NCBI RefSeq assembly: GCF_000722875.1
Contig: NZ_JFHR01000037.1
Span: forward strand, 1 to 50,216
DNA from: Sphingobium chlorophenolicum
GTDB lineage: Bacteria; Pseudomonadota; Alphaproteobacteria; Sphingomonadales; Sphingomonadaceae
Direction: 5' to 3'
Length of the DNA stretch: 50,216 nucleotides
Position 1 is the first letter of the stretch, and each line of letters begins with the position of its first letter. The notes under the pieces are model-generated. The model saw only the letters and a list, made by a program, of their open reading frames with translations. It was not told the DNA's origin and did not search any database. Below are positions 16,936 to 24,837 of this stretch, piece after piece. The translations under genes were made by a program, and so were the position numbers.

Positions 16936-17724
16936 ATGGCAAGCGCGCCCGCGAACGGCCTTCCCGTCTTCTACAACGATCTCATTCCCCTCAGCAGCGT
17001 CGATCACGCCGCTTATCGCAGCCGCTCGGTGGATTCGGCCCCCTTCCTCACCACGCAGCACGCCATTCCGCTGACCGTGGACGAATTCGTCGCCGCCCAG
17101 CGCTTCGTGCCGATCATCTTCTCCTCCGGCGACGAGCCGGTTCCGCTGGCGCTGATGGGCCTGAACGAGGGCGTCAACACCTTCCTGGACGATGAAGGCA
17201 AGCTGCGCGGCCCGGCCTATGTCCCGGCTTATGTTCGCCGCTATCCCTGGATGCTGGCCAAGCTGCGCTCCGACAGCGACGAACTGTCGCTCTGCTTCGA
17301 CCCGACCAGCGACGCCATCGGCACGTTCGAGGAGGGCCAGCCGCTGTTCGAGGACGGCAAGCCCAGCGAACTGACCCAGGGCGTCCTCAAATTCTGCGAG
17401 GATTTCGAACAGGCTGCCGCCCGCACCGGCCAGTTCATGAAGGATCTGGCCGATCTCGACCTGCTGATGGACGGCGAAGTCGCGATCCAGGTGCCCGGCA
17501 ACGAACAGCCTTTCGTCTATCGCGGCTTCCGCATGGTGAATGAGGAAAAGCTGCGCGACATGCGCGGCGACCAGTTGCGCAAGATCAGCCAGAACGGGAT
17601 GCTCCCGCTGATCCACGCCCACCTCTTCTCGCTTCAGTTAATGCGCGAAGTGTTCGAATCCCAGGTGGCGCAGGGCAAGGGACCGATCGCCATCCCGACC
17701 GTTCCGCAAGCTGCTGAAGCCTAA
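16936..17724 (+). CDS. SapC family protein
   Basis: 262 residues from the ATG at 16936, beginning MASAPANGLPVFYNDLIPLSS, the usual opening of SapC-family (PF07277) proteins. Further family-like segments are FVPIIFSSGDEPVPLALMGLNEG, PAYVRRYPWM and FRMVNEEKL. There is no signal peptide or membrane segment. The family is named after a Campylobacter surface-array gene, but its function in sphingomonads is not established. Upstream ATGs at 16900 and 16921 are in frame; the first lies inside a terminator hairpin. Confidence 0.8.
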   Translation: MASAPANGLPVFYNDLIPLSSVDHAAYRSRSVDSAPFLTTQHAIPLTVDEFVAAQRFVPIIFSSGDEPVPLALMGLNEGVNTFLDDEGKLRGPAYVPAYVRRYPWMLAKLRSDSDELSLCFDPTSDAIGTFEEGQPLFEDGKPSELTQGVLKFCEDFEQAAARTGQFMKDLADLDLLMDGEVAIQVPGNEQPFVYRGFRMVNEEKLRDMRGDQLRKISQNGMLPLIHAHLFSLQLMREVFESQVAQGKGPIAIPTVPQAAEA

Positions 17725-17778
17725 CGGAAATTAAGCATTTATGACAGATATTTAAGGAAAAAGGTTGCGGAAAGCCAC

Positions 17779-17807
17779 TTGAAACTTCCCGCGACCTTCT
17801 CTATCTA
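17779..17807 (+). promoter_or_regulatory. Strong sigma-70-type promoter of the small RNA
   Basis: TTGAAA (17779-17784) and TATCTA (17802-17807) are exactly 17 bases apart. Transcription should begin near 17813-17816, immediately before the first hairpin of the small RNA. Confidence 0.7.
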
Positions 17808-17813
17808 CGAAAC

Positions 17814-17925
17814 ATGCGATGCACCTGCCCCCCTTTCGGGTGTGTCGTATGGGCGCCTCCCCCTTTTGGAGGCGTCTCCTCCCTGAACCTTGGCCACCCC
17901 ATGCGAATGCATGGGGTGGTTTTTT
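17814..17925 (+). ncRNA. Candidate trans-acting small RNA with anti-SD loops
   Basis: About 110 nucleotides, between a good promoter and a perfect terminator and with no credible ORF. Hairpin 1 is a 12-pair stem (ATGCGATGCACC with GGTGTGTCGTAT, using G-U pairs) with a C6-containing loop. Hairpin 2 is GCGCCTCC/GGAGGCGT with loop CCCTTTT. A single-stranded CTCCTCCCTG follows, then the terminator hairpin. The exposed CCUCC/CCCCCC stretches could pair with ribosome-binding sites. The layout recalls alphaproteobacterial small RNAs such as the mmgR/suhB (alpha-r8) and alpha-r14 families. Which family, if any, cannot be settled by eye. Confidence 0.65.
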
Positions 17926-17926
17926 A
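17893..17926 (+). terminator. Intrinsic terminator of the small RNA
   Basis: CCACCCCATGC and GCATGGGGTGG pair perfectly around GAAT and are followed by six T. One of the strongest terminators in the window. Confidence 0.9.
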
Positions 17927-18015
17927 TAGGACCATGGAAACGCCATGGGTTTCGCTTGACGACGACGCCCCTCCCACTTAAAGGCCACCCCTGCCCGTCG
18001 CCCGGTGCGACCAGC

Positions 18016-18090
18016 GGCCCCTTCGTCTAGCGGTCAGGACGCGGCCCTCTCACGGCTGAAACACGGGTTCGATTCCCGTAGGGGTCACCA
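18016..18090 (+). tRNA. tRNA-Glu, anticodon CTC
   Basis: The acceptor arms GGCCCCT and AGGGGTC pair over seven positions with one G-U. The anticodon stem CGGCC/GGCTG encloses CTCTCAC with anticodon CTC at 18049-18051, reading GAG. The T arm is ACGGG-TTCGATT-CCCGT. The CCA end (18088-18090) is encoded. The D arm GTCTAGCGGTCAGGAC and overall sequence match bacterial tRNA-Glu. No intact copy of the 3' end was seen downstream that would mark an integrated element. Confidence 0.95.
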
Positions 18091-18408
18091 CCTTCCCGTC
18101 TCCGAAGGTGCCATTACACCTCGTAAATGGCTATTTTCTATAAGCTTTCTGCGATGCGCTTCGCCAGTCAACTGGTTGATGCGGCCCTCCTCCTGGGTCG
18201 CAGACCCAAGAGAAATGCAGCTCGAATAAGCATTGCGATATAAATCTTACACCGGGTTCGCGTCGATATGGATGCGGTCCCGCTGACGTCGTTTGGCTGC
18301 GGGATCAATCATCTTCAATCACAATCCTGTTGACCGCTTTTTAAAAAGTGCACATACACGGTTTCCAGACACCAATGGCGCGGCCAACCGAGGGGGGAGG
18401 AATAAACC
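18091..18408. other. Gene-free region between tRNA-Glu and gene remnants
   Basis: About 320 bases, somewhat richer in A+T than the surroundings and with no convincing ORF. It contains the candidate promoter at 18330-18358 and a perfect palindrome CTTTTTAAAAAG (18337-18348) between the two promoter boxes, which could be an operator. Confidence 0.45.
18330..18358 (+). promoter_or_regulatory. Candidate promoter with palindromic spacer
   Basis: TTGACC and CATACA are 17 bases apart, with the 12-base palindrome CTTTTTAAAAAG inside the spacer. It lies about 50 bases upstream of a GTG start that has a strong GGGGGGAGGA site, so the remnant operon downstream could still be transcribed. Confidence 0.4.
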
Positions 18409-18648
18409 GTGACAATCCCAGATTCGCTCAAGCGCGGTCTCAGATTGCCGGCCGTCGGTTTGCCGCTGATCATCACGTCGCTCGGCGCGCGCGAGGACAT
18501 TAACGACGCGGCCCATTCCTATGGCGGCATCGTGATGCGCGACGTCATGGATCAGAATTTTGCGCAGAGAGCGATCTCCAAGGGCGCCGATGGCCTTATC
18601 GTTGTCGCAACGGGCGCCCGTGATCATGCGGGCGTGCAAAGTTGGTGA
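18409..18648 (+). pseudogene. Nitronate monooxygenase remnant with internal deletion
   Basis: 79 residues against about 320-350 for the family. The start MTIPDSLKRGLRLPAVGLPL matches the N-terminus of nitronate monooxygenases (2-nitropropane dioxygenase family). It then jumps directly to IITSLGAREDINDAAHSYGG and KGADGLIVVATGARDHAG, which normally lie some 120 residues further on. The reading ends before the second half of the barrel. The core is missing, so activity is very unlikely. The GTG start has an excellent ribosome site, and the stop overlaps the next start as GTGA. Family recognition is from motif memory. Confidence 0.65.
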
Positions 18649-18929
18649 GCGACAAGACGACAGTTGAATTCCTTTTCGATTTCGGCAGCCCGAACGCCTA
18701 TCTGCGCCATCGGGTCATCCCCGGCATTGAAACGCGGACGGCGACCAGTCGCCTACCTATGGCGGCCTTCGCGCCCATCCAGAACAAGATGGATTATGAC
18801 GCCCACGGGATCACACGGTTCGTGAAGCGCTACGAAATCACCGATTTTGGGATGATCGATCCGGCCGGGATCGACGATGTCGTCATCGGCGCCTGCATGG
18901 GCGCCGGAGGGTTGTTTGAAGTGAATTGA
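18645..18929 (+). pseudogene. Chimeric remnant: HCCA isomerase fragment plus other pieces
   Basis: 94 residues from the GTG at 18645. The opening VEFLFDFGSPNAYLRHRVIPGIE is typical of 2-hydroxychromene-2-carboxylate isomerases (DsbA-like, aromatic catabolism; about 200 residues). A short in-frame gap leads to SRLPMAAFAPI and then ITRFVKRYEIT. The ending IDDVVIGACMGAGGLFEVN looks instead like thiolase: IDDVVIGA resembles its N-terminal region and MGAGGLFEV its C-terminal end. The ORF therefore seems to be stitched from at least two genes through in-frame deletions. Probably non-functional. Confidence 0.6.
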
Positions 18930-18996
18930 AGATTGCAACCGGAAGCCGTCTGACAGGAGGGAGGGCGGCGCCGGTTACATAGAGAGGGAGGATGTT

Positions 18997-21225
18997 ATGC
19001 GAGGTAATTTCGCCAGCCTATTGTCGCGCCTGCTGTGCACCGCTGCCGCCGGTGTTGCAGCGCCGGTTTTTGCTCAAGGGACAGCGGTCGCAAATGCCCC
19101 GGCGGCGAGCGCGCCGGCTGAAGAAAAGGCCGCAATCGGTGTTGCCGATATCGTCGTGACAGCGCGGAAGCGCGCTGAAAATCTCCAGGATGTTCCGATC
19201 GCGGTCACCGCACTCGGCTCTGTCGCCATGGAGCGCGCGCATATCACCTCGGTTCTCGATGTCGCGGCGTTGACGCCCGGCGTCACCATGACCCAGTTCA
19301 ATATCGGCGAACCCCAGACCTATATTCGCGGCGTCGGATCGCAGACGGATTCAGCCGCTTCTGAATCGTCGGTCACGATCTCAATGGACGAAGTGGCGAT
19401 CGGCCGCGGCGGCGCCACTTCAATTGCGTTTCTTGACGCCAACCGGGTGGAGGTGCTGCGCGGTCCGCAGGGAACTCTCTACGGACGAAATGCGTCCGCT
19501 GGCACGATCAGCTTCTATTCGAACCGTCCAACAAATGTGTTCGAGGGTAGTGTCGAGGCATCTGCCGGCAGCTTCCGCACCTTCGGCGGCAAGGGCATCG
19601 TCAACCTGCCGGTCGGCGACGGCATGGCGTTCCGCGCCGCCGGTCAATATTCCGACAGCCGCGGCTATGCATATAACCTGCTGACCGGCAAGCATCTTCA
19701 GGGCGGCGAGCGCTATGGCGGCCGACTGCAGTTCCAGGCCGAAAAGGACGCATGGACCGTCCTTCTGACAGGGGATTATTCCAAGGATAATCTCGACGGC
19801 GACTCCCGTTCGATCGTGTCGACCTACCTGGCCAGCCCCACTTTCGCACGGCTGGCCGCCGCCTCCAACGCGGACCGCAAGAATGTCTGGGAGAGTGAGA
19901 CGATCCCCGGCACCTTCCAGCGTCGCCGCAATTACGGACTCGTTGGGCGGGTCGAATATGCAGCCGATTGGGCCACGCTGACTTCGCTCACCGCCTATCG
20001 CAACAATCTCTATTCGTTGCGCGCCGACTATGTGGGCGAAACGAATTTTCCTTTCCAGACTGACGACCGGGTCAATGAGGCATCGCACCAGTTCAGCCAG
20101 GAACTGCGGCTGACCTCGCCGTCCAGCTCGAAGATCCAGTGGGTCGCCGGCCTCTTCTATTATTCCGACAGCATCGATCGCCAGGAGCGCTTTGTCGTCA
20201 CAGCGGTGGCGCCGCTGCCGACCGCATTGGGCGGCGACAACACCGCTCTCCAGAATGCCAGCACGAAGAGCTATGCCGCGTTCGGGCAGGTCACGATACC
20301 GTTCGCAAGCATCTTCGAATTGACGCTTGGGGCCCGCATCTCGCGCGACAAGAAGGAAGTCTTCCAGCAGGCGGTGCATAATGCGCCGGCGGGCCAAGGG
20401 CTTGGCTTTCCCTTCTTCCCTGGCTCGCTTTACGCGGTGCCCGCATCCGCCAGCTTCACCAAGCCCACCTGGCGCGCGACGCTGGCCATGGAACCGAGCC
20501 CGGACAAGCATTTCTACCTGAGCTATGATCGCGGCTATAAGTCGGGCACCTTCACCAGCCAGGCCCAGAACGCCACCCAGGCAACCTTCCTCGTAAAGCC
20601 CGAACAGTTGGACAGCTTCAACCTGGGGGCGAAAACCCAATGGCTGGACAATACATTGCGGGTGAACGCCGACCTCTTCTATCTAGACTATAAGAAGCTT
20701 CAGGTGTTCGAGTTCGGCGCAAATCTGAACTTCATCCTTGCCAACGCCAATGCACGGATCAAGGGCGCCGAAATCCAGGTCGTGATCGCGCCGTCACGCA
20801 ATCTCAACGTCGGCATGAATGCGAGCTTGCTCGACGGCAAGTTCACGTCCAATCCGCAATTCGCGGGCGCGACGCTTGCGTATAAGGGCAACCGCCTGTC
20901 GCGCGCGCCGCGCTACAAGGTCAGCAACTATGTCGAACTCTCTGAAGACATGTTCGGCGGCAGGGGCCTGGTGCGTTTGAGCCAAGCCTTCCAGAGCGAT
21001 TTTTTCTATAATCCGTCCAACGACGTTGCGGGTCTTCAGAAGGCTTACAGCGTGCTCAATGGCTTTGCTTCCTGGGAAAGCGAGTCGGGCCTGAAACTAT
21101 CGCTGAGCGCCGACAATCTGACGAACGAGCAATATTCGGTGCACCATATCAGCTTCCAGAATCTGGGCGTGCGCATTTTCGCTCCGCCCCGGTCCTACAC
21201 GTTCACCGTATCCCAGCGCTTCTGA
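18997..21225 (+). CDS. TonB-dependent outer-membrane receptor
   Basis: 742 residues: signal peptide (to about residue 26), an Ala-rich linker, then the plug domain with the typical VADIVVTARKRAENLQDVPIAV, YIRGVGSQTD and VEVLRGPQGTLYGRNASAGTI. The 22-stranded barrel ends in FTVSQRF with terminal Phe. This is the common sphingomonad receptor type (FecA/CirA superfamily; plug plus barrel, no N-terminal signalling domain). The substrate is unknown. The upstream remnants of aromatic/nitro-compound catabolic genes hint at an organic nutrient rather than iron. GGGAGGA precedes the ATG, and a strong terminator follows. Confidence 0.9.
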   Translation: MRGNFASLLSRLLCTAAAGVAAPVFAQGTAVANAPAASAPAEEKAAIGVADIVVTARKRAENLQDVPIAVTALGSVAMERAHITSVLDVAALTPGVTMTQFNIGEPQTYIRGVGSQTDSAASESSVTISMDEVAIGRGGATSIAFLDANRVEVLRGPQGTLYGRNASAGTISFYSNRPTNVFEGSVEASAGSFRTFGGKGIVNLPVGDGMAFRAAGQYSDSRGYAYNLLTGKHLQGGERYGGRLQFQAEKDAWTVLLTGDYSKDNLDGDSRSIVSTYLASPTFARLAAASNADRKNVWESETIPGTFQRRRNYGLVGRVEYAADWATLTSLTAYRNNLYSLRADYVGETNFPFQTDDRVNEASHQFSQELRLTSPSSSKIQWVAGLFYYSDSIDRQERFVVTAVAPLPTALGGDNTALQNASTKSYAAFGQVTIPFASIFELTLGARISRDKKEVFQQAVHNAPAGQGLGFPFFPGSLYAVPASASFTKPTWRATLAMEPSPDKHFYLSYDRGYKSGTFTSQAQNATQATFLVKPEQLDSFNLGAKTQWLDNTLRVNADLFYLDYKKLQVFEFGANLNFILANANARIKGAEIQVVIAPSRNLNVGMNASLLDGKFTSNPQFAGATLAYKGNRLSRAPRYKVSNYVELSEDMFGGRGLVRLSQAFQSDFFYNPSNDVAGLQKAYSVLNGFASWESESGLKLSLSADNLTNEQYSVHHISFQNLGVRIFAPPRSYTFTVSQRF

Positions 21226-21237
21226 TGACTACCCCCG

Positions 21238-21276
21238 GAAAAGGGGGCGCTCCTCATGGAGCGCCCCTTTTTTTTG
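21238..21276 (+). terminator. Intrinsic terminator of the TonB receptor gene
   Basis: AAAAGGGG(G)CGCTCC and GGAGCGCCCC pair around TCAT and are followed by seven T, 13 bases after the stop codon. The A run makes it usable from both strands, which suits the convergent gene downstream. Confidence 0.9.
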
Positions 21277-21310
21277 ATCTGCGACCGCCGAACAGGGGTT
21301 CACCACTTTC

Positions 21311-22111
21311 CTATCCGCCGGGCATGACCCTCACCACCACGCGCCGGTTCAGAGGATCGTCCGGGACATGTTCGGGCCGACGCGCAGGAGAGCGTTCTCC
21401 CGCTCCGGAAACTTGCAAATCCGGCAAGGGTACGCCCATAGCGACCAATATCCCTGCCACGGCGTCCGCCCGCATCAGGCTCAACCTGTCATTATAGGCT
21501 TCCTGGCCCACGCTGTCGGTGAAACCCGTGACGCTCAGCCTTTGACGGCGGTTCGCTTCGATGAACGCCGTCAGATCCCGGCGGCCCTCTTCCCTGACCT
21601 CCGCCTTGTCGAAATCGAAATAGAGGGTGAGCGCCAATTCCCGTGAAGCCGCAACCATCGGCTTCGGATCGACGGCGACCTCCCGCACCGGTGCGGGCCG
21701 ATAGACCATGTCCCGGCATTCGCTGTCGCTCCACGCCAGTTTTTCGAGCCGCATCTTCCGGTCCCAGCGCAATTGCAGGCGACAGACCCGATATTCGGTC
21801 CCCGACCCGGTGTAGAAATCAAGGATATAATCCCACTGCCGCTCGCCGATCAGCCCTTCACGGAAATGCGGCACGCCAAGCAGCGCATAGACCTGTCGCT
21901 TGGTCATGCCGGGCGTCAGCAGGCGCGGCGTTTCCGGCGGCAGGAAAACCCCCTCCCGGCGGGTGGCGCGGCCGGGATCGGGAAACTCCGACGAGGGAGC
22001 AATGTCCGGCAGGAAAACAGGCCCGGCGGCCCCGGCTGGCGACATGCACAACAGCAACGCCAGCACAGCGGCATGCCGGCGCGGTTCAGAACGCGATGCC
22101 CATGCCAGCAT
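21311..22111 (-). CDS. TpgA-like BamE-OmpA fusion, partner of the trimeric adhesin
   Basis: 266 residues from the ATG at 22111. A signal peptide (to about residue 29) is followed by a BamE/SmpA-like domain (about 66-130: LTPGMTKRQVYALLGVPHF...WDYILDFY). A C-terminal OmpA-type peptidoglycan-binding domain (about 158-266) has LYFDFDKAEV and VTGFTDSVGQEAYNDRLSLMRA. The same BamE-plus-OmpA architecture is known in Acinetobacter TpgA, which binds the trimeric autotransporter AtaA and anchors it to peptidoglycan. Here too the gene directly follows a trimeric autotransporter, overlapping it by 26 bases. Function by this analogy is inferred. Confidence 0.8.
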   Translation of the reverse strand: MLAWASRSEPRRHAAVLALLLCMSPAGAAGPVFLPDIAPSSEFPDPGRATRREGVFLPPETPRLLTPGMTKRQVYALLGVPHFREGLIGERQWDYILDFYTGSGTEYRVCRLQLRWDRKMRLEKLAWSDSECRDMVYRPAPVREVAVDPKPMVAASRELALTLYFDFDKAEVREEGRRDLTAFIEANRRQRLSVTGFTDSVGQEAYNDRLSLMRADAVAGILVAMGVPLPDLQVSGAGERSPARRPEHVPDDPLNRRVVVRVMPGG

Positions 22112-24545
22112 TGGCGCCTCCCTGATTGCGGCTGTTATAGGCTGCGGACGCCCGGATGATGAGCCGGCCATTGTCCGACACCTTCGATATTCCCATGGCG
22201 ACCGCATGTTCACCCTGCCACGTGCTGACGCCCATGCCCAGCGTGCCGCCGCCCGCTTCGGAAAATTGCGGTATGCCGGCCATCGCCATGGATGCGGCGG
22301 TCCCTCCCTCCGCATCGCGGCGCAAATCACGCAAGCCCCTGTCCAGCAGGTTGAAGCGAAGGTCGGCATAGGCGGTAGCGGCATCGACCGCCTGCCCCAT
22401 CCCGCCTTGAAGCTGGCGCAGATTGACCGCATCGGTCGGCGCGACGCCGTCGGCGACATGGGCGATCTGCCGCTCCGCCCCTTCCCTGCCCACCGACACC
22501 GTGTTGGCCCGATCCGCGACGGAGGCGTAGCCGAGCGCGACGCTGGACGGCGCGAGCGCCTGCGCCTGCGTGCCCAGCGCCAGTCCGCCATTGCCGGAAG
22601 CCACCGCGCCCGCGCCCGCCGCCAGCGTGTCCGCCCCGCTCGCGACCGGCTTGGCAAAGCCCGAACTGTTGTTGACCTGCAAATATCCCGCCCGTCCTTC
22701 CTGAAGGTCGGTGATCGCGGTCATGCCATAGGCCAGTTGCACATTGGTCGCGTAAAGTTGCGCGCCGTTGACCGCGTCGCTGCTGGTCGCGCTCAACTGG
22801 CCCGCCGCTACCCCGCCGATCTTCTGGTCGACGCCGCCGCGCACCGCATTATAGGCCTGGATCGCCGGATCATAGGGCAATGCGTCCTGAGGCGCGATTC
22901 CTCCGACGGCATCGTCCAGTTGCGAGAGGTTGACCGCGTCGCTGCCCGCGCTACCCGCCGCCAGATTGGCGATGCTTGTCCCGCTTGAGCCGCCCAGAAG
23001 GATAGAGGATTTCGTCCCGTCCTGATATTTGACGGCCAGATCGTTCAATATGGCCAGATCATAGCTGAGTTGCGTGATGGCCGCGCTGTTCTGGGCGACC
23101 AGGTCGTTCGTCGCCTGCAATTGCGATCCGTTGATGGCGTCGGTGCTGACGGCGTTCACCGCCCCGGCGCTCAGATTGGTGATGCGGGTGCCCGTGACGC
23201 CGCCCAGCGTCACGACTGTCCGCGCTCCGCCGTCATATTGCACCGCATTGCCCGACAGCGTCCCGACAGCGTCGTTGATGGCCTGCAATTGCGCCACATT
23301 GACGGCATCGGTCGGGTTCGCCCCGGCCGCCAGCCCGGTCAGGCGGCGCCCGCCGATATTCACCTCCGCGCTGGCGGTTCCCCCCACCAGATAGGCGGAG
23401 GAACCAAGCGTCAGGCCGTCCGCGACCGATCCGGAACCCAGCGCGACACTCGACGGAGCCAATGCCTGGGCCTGCGTTCCCACGGCCAGGCTGCCGTCCC
23501 CGGAAGCCACCGCGCCAGCCCCGGCGGCCATCGTGTCCGCGCCGCTCGCGACCGGCTTGGCATAGCCGGAACTGTTGTTCACCTGAAGATAGCCCGCCCG
23601 TCCCTCCTGAAGGTCGGTGATCGCGGTCAGATTATAGGCCAGTTGCACATTGGTCGCATAAAGTTGCGACCCGTTGACCGCATCGGTGCTGGTGGCGTTC
23701 ACCGCCCCGGCGCTCAAATTGGTGATGCCGGTGCCGGCGGCGCCCTGCAACGTCACCAGCGACCGCGAACTGCCGTCATATTGCACAGCATTGTCCGACA
23801 GCGTCCCGACCGCATCGTTGACCGCCTGCAACTGCGCCACATTGACCGCGTCGGTCGGATTCGCCCCCGCCGCCAGCCCGGTCAGGCGGCGCCCTCCGAT
23901 ATTCACCTCCGCACTCGCGGTACCGCCGACCAGAAAGGCAGGCAGGTTGAGCGTCAGCCCATTGGCGACCGATCCGGAACCCAGCGCGACGCTGCCCGCA
24001 TGGGATGCGGATGCGCCCGCCCCGATCGCCACCGCGCCGAACGCCCCGACCGACGTGCTGGCGAGATTGCCGATGGCGATGGCGTCCAGCTCGCCCGCGC
24101 TTGCCTCAAGGCCGGGCGATCCCAAGCCGGTGATCTTGTTGCCGCCAAAGGATATGCCCTTCGGCGTGACCAGGCTGAAACTGTCGGATGTGGTTTCGCA
24201 AGTCGGGTCCGTCGCCAGGTCGACGGCATTGCCGTTGATGTCCAGCACCTTGAGTTCGATCGGCGCGCCCGCCGCCGCGTTCGACAGGGCGGAGTTGATG
24301 CCCAAATTGATCGTTCCGAACGTCAAGGCGTTCAGGGTCGATTCCACCGGCGCCAGAACCGGCGTGATGACGTCGCCGATGGTCTGCGTCAGCACCGATT
24401 TGGGCAGGCTGACGCCCGAACAGGCGCTCACCACATTATTGGCATGGGCGGTCGCGCTCTGCCCCGCGCCCGCCAACAGAACCGCCGCCGCCAGCCATCG
24501 ACCGCGCGACGGCACGGACAAATGCCGCGATGCTTCGCCCATCAT
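22086..24545 (-). CDS. Trimeric autotransporter adhesin (YadA-like)
   Basis: 819 residues: signal peptide (to about 36), a unique N-terminal part, head repeats of the YadA type (AIAIGNLAS, GSVALGSGS, SSVALGSGS), necks with TDAVNVAQLQA and SDAVNGAQLYATN, and a stalk. The C-terminal YadA anchor (about 735-819) contains LRQLQGGMGQAVDAATAYAD and ends in GMGIAF. Two near-identical modules (VGGTASAEVNIGGRRLTGLAAGANPTDAVN) and two copies of AITDLQEGRAGYLQVNNSSG show internal duplication. It would form surface trimers for attachment or biofilm. The gene for a BamE-OmpA partner overlaps its end. Confidence 0.9.
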   Translation of the reverse strand: MMGEASRHLSVPSRGRWLAAAVLLAGAGQSATAHANNVVSACSGVSLPKSVLTQTIGDVITPVLAPVESTLNALTFGTINLGINSALSNAAAGAPIELKVLDINGNAVDLATDPTCETTSDSFSLVTPKGISFGGNKITGLGSPGLEASAGELDAIAIGNLASTSVGAFGAVAIGAGASASHAGSVALGSGSVANGLTLNLPAFLVGGTASAEVNIGGRRLTGLAAGANPTDAVNVAQLQAVNDAVGTLSDNAVQYDGSSRSLVTLQGAAGTGITNLSAGAVNATSTDAVNGSQLYATNVQLAYNLTAITDLQEGRAGYLQVNNSSGYAKPVASGADTMAAGAGAVASGDGSLAVGTQAQALAPSSVALGSGSVADGLTLGSSAYLVGGTASAEVNIGGRRLTGLAAGANPTDAVNVAQLQAINDAVGTLSGNAVQYDGGARTVVTLGGVTGTRITNLSAGAVNAVSTDAINGSQLQATNDLVAQNSAAITQLSYDLAILNDLAVKYQDGTKSSILLGGSSGTSIANLAAGSAGSDAVNLSQLDDAVGGIAPQDALPYDPAIQAYNAVRGGVDQKIGGVAAGQLSATSSDAVNGAQLYATNVQLAYGMTAITDLQEGRAGYLQVNNSSGFAKPVASGADTLAAGAGAVASGNGGLALGTQAQALAPSSVALGYASVADRANTVSVGREGAERQIAHVADGVAPTDAVNLRQLQGGMGQAVDAATAYADLRFNLLDRGLRDLRRDAEGGTAASMAMAGIPQFSEAGGGTLGMGVSTWQGEHAVAMGISKVSDNGRLIIRASAAYNSRNQGGANAGMGIAF

Positions 24546-24786
24546 AGTTCCGCCCCTGTTCGTGGGATCGCCCTTCCGCGCCGCTTTTCACGGCCGCGCA
24601 AACATGGCGTCCCGCATCCCCGGGGCTGAAGATGAAGGCATCGCGGCTAAAGGCCCGCCAAGGCCGCAAACCGGCATTTTACGCAAAATATGTATCCCGC
24701 CCCCGCCCGCCATGCCACTGTTCGCCAGACAATTTCCCTGTTCTTCCGGCGCGCCGTCGAGTCGAGTGAACATTTGATCCGACCAC

Positions 24787-24806
24787 CGGAATTCATTACG
24801 ATTCCG
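24787..24806. promoter_or_regulatory. Inverted repeat, candidate operator
   Basis: CGGAAT and ATTCCG are separated by eight bases in the 292-base divergent region, about 30 bases before the Phd-PAS start. It is a plausible site for autoregulation or for control of the divergent adhesin gene. No binding protein is known. Confidence 0.35.
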
Positions 24807-24837
24807 TTTTGATAGAACCGAAAGGGTCGAACATATT

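Noticed and set aside
17752..17988. Minus-strand ORF of 78 codons over the small RNA
   Set aside because: Runs backward through two hairpins and a perfect terminator and has no domain-like pattern; the region is better explained as a small RNA.
19420..20640. Minus-strand ORF of 406 codons inside the first TonB receptor
   Set aside because: Shadow of a gene with complete signal peptide, plug and barrel end.
18016..21300. Attachment-site repeat of the tRNA-Glu 3' end
   Set aside because: No second copy of the T arm and acceptor end found downstream, and no integrase gene is present.
23070..24629. 519-codon plus-strand ORF opposite the trimeric adhesin
   Set aside because: Its repeats mirror those of the adhesin and its composition is antisense-like.
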